A stretch of DNA of 64,000 bases from Acuticoccus yangtzensis. Lineage in GTDB: Bacteria > Pseudomonadota > Alphaproteobacteria > Rhizobiales > Amorphaceae. Numbering within the stretch: position 1 is the stretch's first letter; every line of letters begins with the position of its first letter. Of this stretch, positions 60,159 to 64,000 are shown in pieces. The stretch lies in contig NZ_MJUX01000012.1 of assembly GCF_001927245.1 (NCBI RefSeq), positions 28,170 to 92,169 of the forward strand. The letters run 5' to 3'. A model generated the notes under the pieces. That model made no database searches, was not told the origin of the DNA, and saw only the letters and a program-made list of their open reading frames with translations. Position numbers and translations under genes: made by a program.

Positions 60159-60465
60159 CGCCGCGGGCGAGCCGATCGCCTTCACGTTCGACGGTGTGCG
60201 GGTGGAGGCGCGGGCGGGCGACAGCCTGGCCGCCGCGCTTCTGGCCGCCGGGATCGACACGACGCGCCGCTCCGCCGTCTCCGGCATGGCGCGCGGGCCT
60301 TATTGCATGATGGGCACCTGCTTCGAGTGCCTGGTGGTGGTGGACGGTGTGCCGAACCGGCAGGCGTGCATGGTGGAGGCCGCGGACGGCCTGGTCGTGA
60401 CGACGCAGGACGGCGCCGTCGATGCGTTCGCGCACGAGGACGGCGGGCGGGAGATGCTGGCGTGA
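60142..60465 (+). CDS. Small [2Fe-2S] subunit, HcnA/OoxA-gamma-like
   Basis: A 107-residue ferredoxin-like subunit. Ligands C55, C60, C63 and C76 (PYCMMGTCFECLVV, RQACM) reproduce the motif of HcnA-type subunits. It begins at 60142 with GGGAGG five bases before the ATG, overlapping the preceding gene by 17 bases. It carries electrons between the two flavoproteins of the amine/opine dehydrogenase. Its stop overlaps the GTG of the next gene. Confidence 0.88.
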   Translation: MPTRIDAAGEPIAFTFDGVRVEARAGDSLAAALLAAGIDTTRRSAVSGMARGPYCMMGTCFECLVVVDGVPNRQACMVEAADGLVVTTQDGAVDAFAHEDGGREMLA

Positions 60466-61847
60466 GCGCTTACGATGTCGTGGTGATCGGTGCCGGCCCG
60501 GCGGGCATGGCGGCCGCTGTGGAGGCGCGCGGGGCGGGCCTTTCCGTTCTGGTGCTGGACGAGGCGGGCGCGCCCGGCGGGCAGATCTGGCGCGGGGTGG
60601 AGGCGGCGGGCCCCTCTCGGCGGGGGGTGCTGGGCGGGGACTTCGCCAAGGGGGCGGACCTTGCGGCGGCGTTCCGCGCGTCCGGCGCCGACTACCGGCC
60701 GCGGGCGACGGTGTGGAACATCTCGCCTGAGAAGGTGGTGGATTATTCGGCCGGCGGCGGGTCGCGACAGGCGGCGGCGGGGGCGGTGATCGTCGCCACC
60801 GGCGCGGTGGAGCGACCTGTGCCGATGGCGGGGTGGCTGCTCCCCGGCGTCACCACCGCGGGCGCGTCGCAGATTTTGCTGAAGACGAGCGGGATCGTGG
60901 AGCCGGACACGGTGTTCGTCGGCTCCGGCCCGCTCTTGTGGCTGGTGGCGAGCCAGATGGTGGCCGCCGGTGTGCCGCCCAAAGCCATCGTGGAGACGGT
61001 GCCGCACGGGCGTCTGATGGCCGCGGCCAAGCATCTGCCGGGGGCGCTGAAGAACGCCGCCGCGCTCGCCAAGGGCGTGCGGATGATGTGGGCGGTGAAG
61101 GCGGCGGGCGTTCCGGTCCACACCGGGGTGACGGATGTGGCGATCGCGGGCGCCACGCACGCCGAGGCGGTGACCTTCAAGGGCGCCGACGGGGCGATGC
61201 GGATCGAGACGCGCCACGTGGCGCTGCACATGGGCGTTGTGCCGAACCCGCAGATCACGCGGCTTCTGGTGTGCGACCACGTGTTCGACACCGCGCAACG
61301 CGCCTTCGTGCCGGTGCTGGACGCGGACCGGATGACGAGCCGGGCGGGCGTCTACGTCGCCGGTGACGGGGGCGGCATTCTGGGCGCTGCGGCAGCGGTC
61401 TTGACCGGGCGGCTGGCGGCGATGGGCGCGGCCGAGGCGGCGGGGCGCCCGGTGGACGAAGGCGCCAGGGGGGCGGTGCGCGCCGCGCTCGCCAAGGACG
61501 CCGCGGTGAGGCCGCTGCTGGAGACGCTCTACGCGCCGGCCGAGGCCGCGCTCGCGCCCGCGGACGACGTGGTGGTGTGCCGCTGCGAGGAGGTGACGGC
61601 GGGGGCGATCCGCCATGCCGCGCGGCTCGGCGCGGCGGGGCCGAACCAGGTGAAATCCTATCTGCGCGCCGGGATGGGGCCGTGTCAGGGCCGAGTGTGC
61701 GGGATGGTGGTGGCCGAGCTGATCGCCGCCGCGCGCGGGGTGACGCCGGGCGATGTCGGCTACTACCGCATCCGCCCGCCGCTCAAGCCTCTGCCGCTCT
61801 CCGAACTCGCCGAGCTGGGCGAGGCCGAGCCGGTCGCCGCGCAATGA
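60462..61847 (+). CDS. FAD/BFD-domain oxidoreductase, HcnB/opine-oxidase-A-like
   Basis: A 461-residue protein. VVIGAGPAGMAAAVEARGAGLSVLVLDEAGAPGGQIWRG binds FAD, a second nucleotide site lies near VFVGSGPLLWLVASQM, and the C-terminal BFD-like [2Fe-2S] module has C373, C375, C408 and C413 (CRCEEVT, GPCQGRVCG). Starts at GTG 60462. With the small subunit and a DAO-type flavoprotein it forms the heterotrimer known from hydrogen cyanide synthase, opine oxidase and D-hydroxyproline dehydrogenase. Confidence 0.9.
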   Translation: MSAYDVVVIGAGPAGMAAAVEARGAGLSVLVLDEAGAPGGQIWRGVEAAGPSRRGVLGGDFAKGADLAAAFRASGADYRPRATVWNISPEKVVDYSAGGGSRQAAAGAVIVATGAVERPVPMAGWLLPGVTTAGASQILLKTSGIVEPDTVFVGSGPLLWLVASQMVAAGVPPKAIVETVPHGRLMAAAKHLPGALKNAAALAKGVRMMWAVKAAGVPVHTGVTDVAIAGATHAEAVTFKGADGAMRIETRHVALHMGVVPNPQITRLLVCDHVFDTAQRAFVPVLDADRMTSRAGVYVAGDGGGILGAAAAVLTGRLAAMGAAEAAGRPVDEGARGAVRAALAKDAAVRPLLETLYAPAEAALAPADDVVVCRCEEVTAGAIRHAARLGAAGPNQVKSYLRAGMGPCQGRVCGMVVAELIAAARGVTPGDVGYYRIRPPLKPLPLSELAELGEAEPVAAQ

Positions 61848-63067
61848 GCGCGCCGGGTGACCCGCGTCCCGCACCCGGCGCCAAGGCTGCCGCACCCGGC
61901 GCTCCGGCTGCCGCGGCGGGGGGGCGCCTGCCCGCGCCGCCCGCGGGCGGGGGGATGGGGGCGGACCTCATCGTCATCGGCGGTGGCATCCACGGCAATT
62001 CGGCGGCGCTGCACTGCGCGCTGAAGGGCATGGACGTGGTCCTTCTGGAGAAGGACACGGCGGGGCGGCATGCGTCGGGCGTCAACGCGGGCGGGGTGCG
62101 CCAGTTGGGGCGCGACGTCGCCGAGATCCCGCTCTCGGTCCGCTCGATGGAGATGTGGCACCGGATCGCCGACATCGTCGACGACGACTGCGGCTTTCAG
62201 GCGGCGCCGCAGATCAAGGTGGCGGAGAGCGAGGACGAGCTTTCCACGCTGGCGGCCCGCGCGCAGCGGCTGCGCGACCTCGGCTACGACCACGAGGTGA
62301 TCCTGTCGCGCGACGAGGTGCGGGCGCATCTCCCCGCCGTGGCGCCGCACATCGTCGGCGGGCTCGCCTCGCTGGGGGACGGGTTCGCGCTGCCCTATCA
62401 GACCACCTTCGCCTTCGCGCGCAAGGCGGCGGCGGAGGGGGTGCGCATCTTCGAGGAGACGGCGGCGCGGCGGGTGACGCGCGGGGCGGACGGGTTCCGC
62501 GTCGAGACGGACCGGAGCGTCTTCACCGCGCCGAAGCTGTTGAATTGCGCCGGGGCGTGGGGGGGCGAGATCGCCGCCCAGCTCGGCGAGCATGCGCCTG
62601 TGGAGGCGATCGCGCCGATGATGCTCGTCACCGCGCGCATGCCGCATTTTTGCGACGCGGTGGTGGGGGCGACGGGGCGGCCCTTGTCGTTCAAGCAGAT
62701 GCCCAATGGAACGGTGGTGATCGGCGGCGGGCGGCGCGGCCGGGCGGTGCCCGCCGAAAACCTGTCGCACCTCGACTTCGCGCAGCTGAAGCACACGGCA
62801 GCGACGGCGCGGGAGATCTTCCCCATCATGGCCGGGGCGCGGCTGGTGCGCGGCTGGGCGGGGATCGAAGGGCGCATGCCGGACGACATTCCCGTGCTCG
62901 GCCCGTCGTCGACGCAAGAGGGGGCCTTTCATGCGTTCGGTTTCTCGGCGCATGGGTTCCAGCTCGGCCCCGGCGTCGGCTCGGTGATGGCCGAGATCAT
63001 CGCCGACGGTCACACCAACGCGCCGCTGGCGCCGTTTTCCATCACCCGTTTCCGGGCCGCGGCCTGA
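61844..63067 (+). CDS. FAD-dependent oxidoreductase, second DAO-family subunit
   Basis: A 407-residue flavoprotein with LIVIGGGIHGNSAALHCALKGMDVVLLEKD, FAD-turn HASGVNAGGVRQLGRD and C-terminal GFSAHGFQLGPGVGSVMAEI. Before the fold are about 37 residues of Ala/Pro/Gly-rich extension (PGAKAAAPGAP). It is paralogous in fold to the flavoprotein at 59052, but not close in sequence, so the operon encodes two catalytic-type partners around one HcnA/HcnB pair. ATGA overlap with the preceding gene. Confidence 0.87.
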   Translation: MSAPGDPRPAPGAKAAAPGAPAAAAGGRLPAPPAGGGMGADLIVIGGGIHGNSAALHCALKGMDVVLLEKDTAGRHASGVNAGGVRQLGRDVAEIPLSVRSMEMWHRIADIVDDDCGFQAAPQIKVAESEDELSTLAARAQRLRDLGYDHEVILSRDEVRAHLPAVAPHIVGGLASLGDGFALPYQTTFAFARKAAAEGVRIFEETAARRVTRGADGFRVETDRSVFTAPKLLNCAGAWGGEIAAQLGEHAPVEAIAPMMLVTARMPHFCDAVVGATGRPLSFKQMPNGTVVIGGGRRGRAVPAENLSHLDFAQLKHTAATAREIFPIMAGARLVRGWAGIEGRMPDDIPVLGPSSTQEGAFHAFGFSAHGFQLGPGVGSVMAEIIADGHTNAPLAPFSITRFRAAA

Positions 63068-63164
63068 GGGCCGTCCCGGCGATCCGGCGCGCCTTCCGAG
63101 GGGCGGGCGCGCCATTCCACCCCGCCTCGCGATCCCGCGGGCGGGCACTTTCAGGAGACTTTCC

Positions 63165-63512
63165 GTGATCAAGCGGCACATGCAGACGCGCATCAACCAC
63201 CGCGTCGTCGAGCACAATGGCGTGCTCTATTTTGGCGGCCTCGTCGCCGACGACAAGTCGAAGGACATGAAGGGCCAGACCGCCGAGATCTGCGCCAAGC
63301 TGGACACGCTTCTGGCCGAGGTCGGCTCGTCGAAGGAGCACATCCTCACGGCGATGATCTACATCTCCGACTTCGCCGCCAAGGAGGGCATGAACGAGGC
63401 GTGGCTGGAGTGGATCCCGGCCGAGCACCTGCCGACGCGCGCCACCATCGGCGTCGCGGAGCTGGGCAAGGACGTTCACATCGAGATCGTCATCTCGGCG
63501 GCGAAGCCCTGA
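63165..63512 (+). CDS. RidA family protein (YjgF/YER057c/UK114)
   Basis: A 115-residue RidA-like protein starting at GTG 63165 with AGGAG nine bases upstream. LYFGGLVADD, AEICAKLDTLLAEVGSSKEHILTAMIYISDF and PTRATIGVAEL hold the conserved Arg; HIEIVISA holds the terminal Glu of the active site. RidA hydrolyses reactive 2-aminoacrylate-type imines. Placed last in the amine-oxidase operon, it probably deaminates the imine produced by those flavoproteins. Confidence 0.88.
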   Translation: MIKRHMQTRINHRVVEHNGVLYFGGLVADDKSKDMKGQTAEICAKLDTLLAEVGSSKEHILTAMIYISDFAAKEGMNEAWLEWIPAEHLPTRATIGVAELGKDVHIEIVISAAKP

Positions 63513-63569
63513 TCATCGCGGCGGGTGGCCCGTTCGCGGCCACCTGATCACACTGCTTCGACGGATGAG

Positions 63570-63592
63570 CGGGGGGCGCAGGGCGTCCCCCG
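63570..63592 (+). terminator. Hairpin at the end of the transporter/oxidase operon
   Basis: A ten-pair stem (CGGGGGGCGC with GCGTCCCCCG, one G-T pair), three-base loop, then TTTCC; about 60 bases past the RidA stop. A second GGTGGCC/GGCCACC stem lies at 63524-63544. Confidence 0.5.
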
Positions 63593-63631
63593 TTTCCGCA
63601 TCGGGGGGGCTGAGTGCCCCAGAGGTCCGGA

Positions 63632-64000
63632 TCAGGCCAGGGCGGCGACGACCGCGTCGGTGATCTCGGCGGAGGTCGCCTTGCCGCCGAGGTCGCCCGG
63701 CTGCAGCGACGGGTTGTCGATCACCTTGCCGACGGCGCTGTCGATGCGCGCGCCGGCGTCGATCAGTGCGTTGTCCCGGTGGCGCTCGCCGAGCCAGGTG
63801 AGCATCAGCCCGCCGGACAGGATGGTGCCGAGCGGGTTGGCGATGCCGAGCCCGGCGATGTCCGGCGCCGAGCCGTGCGCGGCCTGGAAGAAGCCGTTGT
63901 TGTCGCCCACCTCGGCCGTGGGGGACATGCCCATGCCGCCGACCGTCGCCGCGCCGAGGTCGGAGATGATGTCGCCGAACATGTTTTCGGTGACGATGAC
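63632..64000 (-). CDS. Isocitrate/isopropylmalate dehydrogenase family protein (partial, N-terminus outside window)
   Basis: The last 122 codons. VIVTENMFGDIISDLGAATVGG is the metal-binding motif; FFQAAHGSAPDIAGLGIANPLG and a DLGGKATS ending follow. It belongs to the same superfamily as the tartrate dehydrogenase at 52.5 kb, but the FFQAAHG form suggests a different enzyme, such as the NAD isocitrate dehydrogenase-like or 3-isopropylmalate-like dehydrogenases found with TRAP and ABC loci. It converges on the RidA gene. Confidence 0.82.
   Translation of the reverse strand, partial: VIVTENMFGDIISDLGAATVGGMGMSPTAEVGDNNGFFQAAHGSAPDIAGLGIANPLGTILSGGLMLTWLGERHRDNALIDAGARIDSAVGKVIDNPSLQPGDLGGKATSAEITDAVVAALA

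Overview
This is a GC-rich (roughly 70 %) 64-kb segment from an alphaproteobacterium, most likely of the Hyphomicrobiales (rhizobial) lineage. The reasons are the repABC-type replication genes, TRAP transporters, an HWE-family histidine kinase, short Rhizobiales-type hypothetical proteins and C-terminal wording typical of that group. RepA, RepB and RepC point to a repABC replicon (megaplasmid or chromid) rather than the main chromosome. No rRNA, tRNA, CRISPR array, prophage or intact transposase was seen.

Layout. 0-5 kb: the end of a DapA-like aldolase, a TRAP transporter (dctQ-dctM-dctP order, minus strand), an HpcH/HpaI aldolase and a LysR regulator. 5-10 kb: a three-subunit molybdenum aldehyde/xanthine-type dehydrogenase (PaoABC-like) with a divergent TetR regulator. 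10-17 kb: a 2286-residue autotransporter with about 14 copies of a QS[IV]GG motif. 17-20 kb: a TIGR03032-type protein and an exported amidohydrolase, followed by a PIN-toxin remnant. 20-30.5 kb: a stress-flavoured island (Zn alcohol dehydrogenase, SRPBCC protein, DUF2934, AI-2E family transporter, short-chain dehydrogenase, hydrophilic small protein, HWE kinase, Crp/Fnr regulator, di-haem cytochrome c with a truncated cytochrome upstream, and a CYP152 peroxygenase).

30.5-48.4 kb: repC (minus strand) with its own antisense RNA gene, then about 14 kb of metabolic genes (IclR, acyl-CoA synthetase, lipoprotein, orphan TRAP binding protein, amidohydrolase, flavoprotein, Gfo/Idh/MocA oxidoreductase, GntR, alpha/beta hydrolase), then repA and repB (plus strand) and two parS-like palindromes. 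repC is therefore separated from repAB and faces the other way. One inversion of about 16 kb would explain this, and it is the main structural novelty here.

48.7-64 kb: a DUF6880 protein, an AbrB-PIN toxin-antitoxin pair, a D-tartrate dehydratase plus tartrate/malate dehydrogenase pair, a LysR regulator, and a tightly overlapping operon. That operon encodes a polyamine/opine-type ABC transporter, an HcnABC/opine-oxidase-like flavoprotein set with two catalytic-type flavoproteins, and a RidA imine deaminase. Together these suggest import of an amino acid or opine-like amine, its oxidation to an imine, and imine hydrolysis. The window ends inside an isocitrate/isopropylmalate-dehydrogenase family gene. 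Overall the region is a catabolic accessory replicon for organic acids, amines and aldehydes, with scars of gene loss (PIN remnant, cytochrome remnant).
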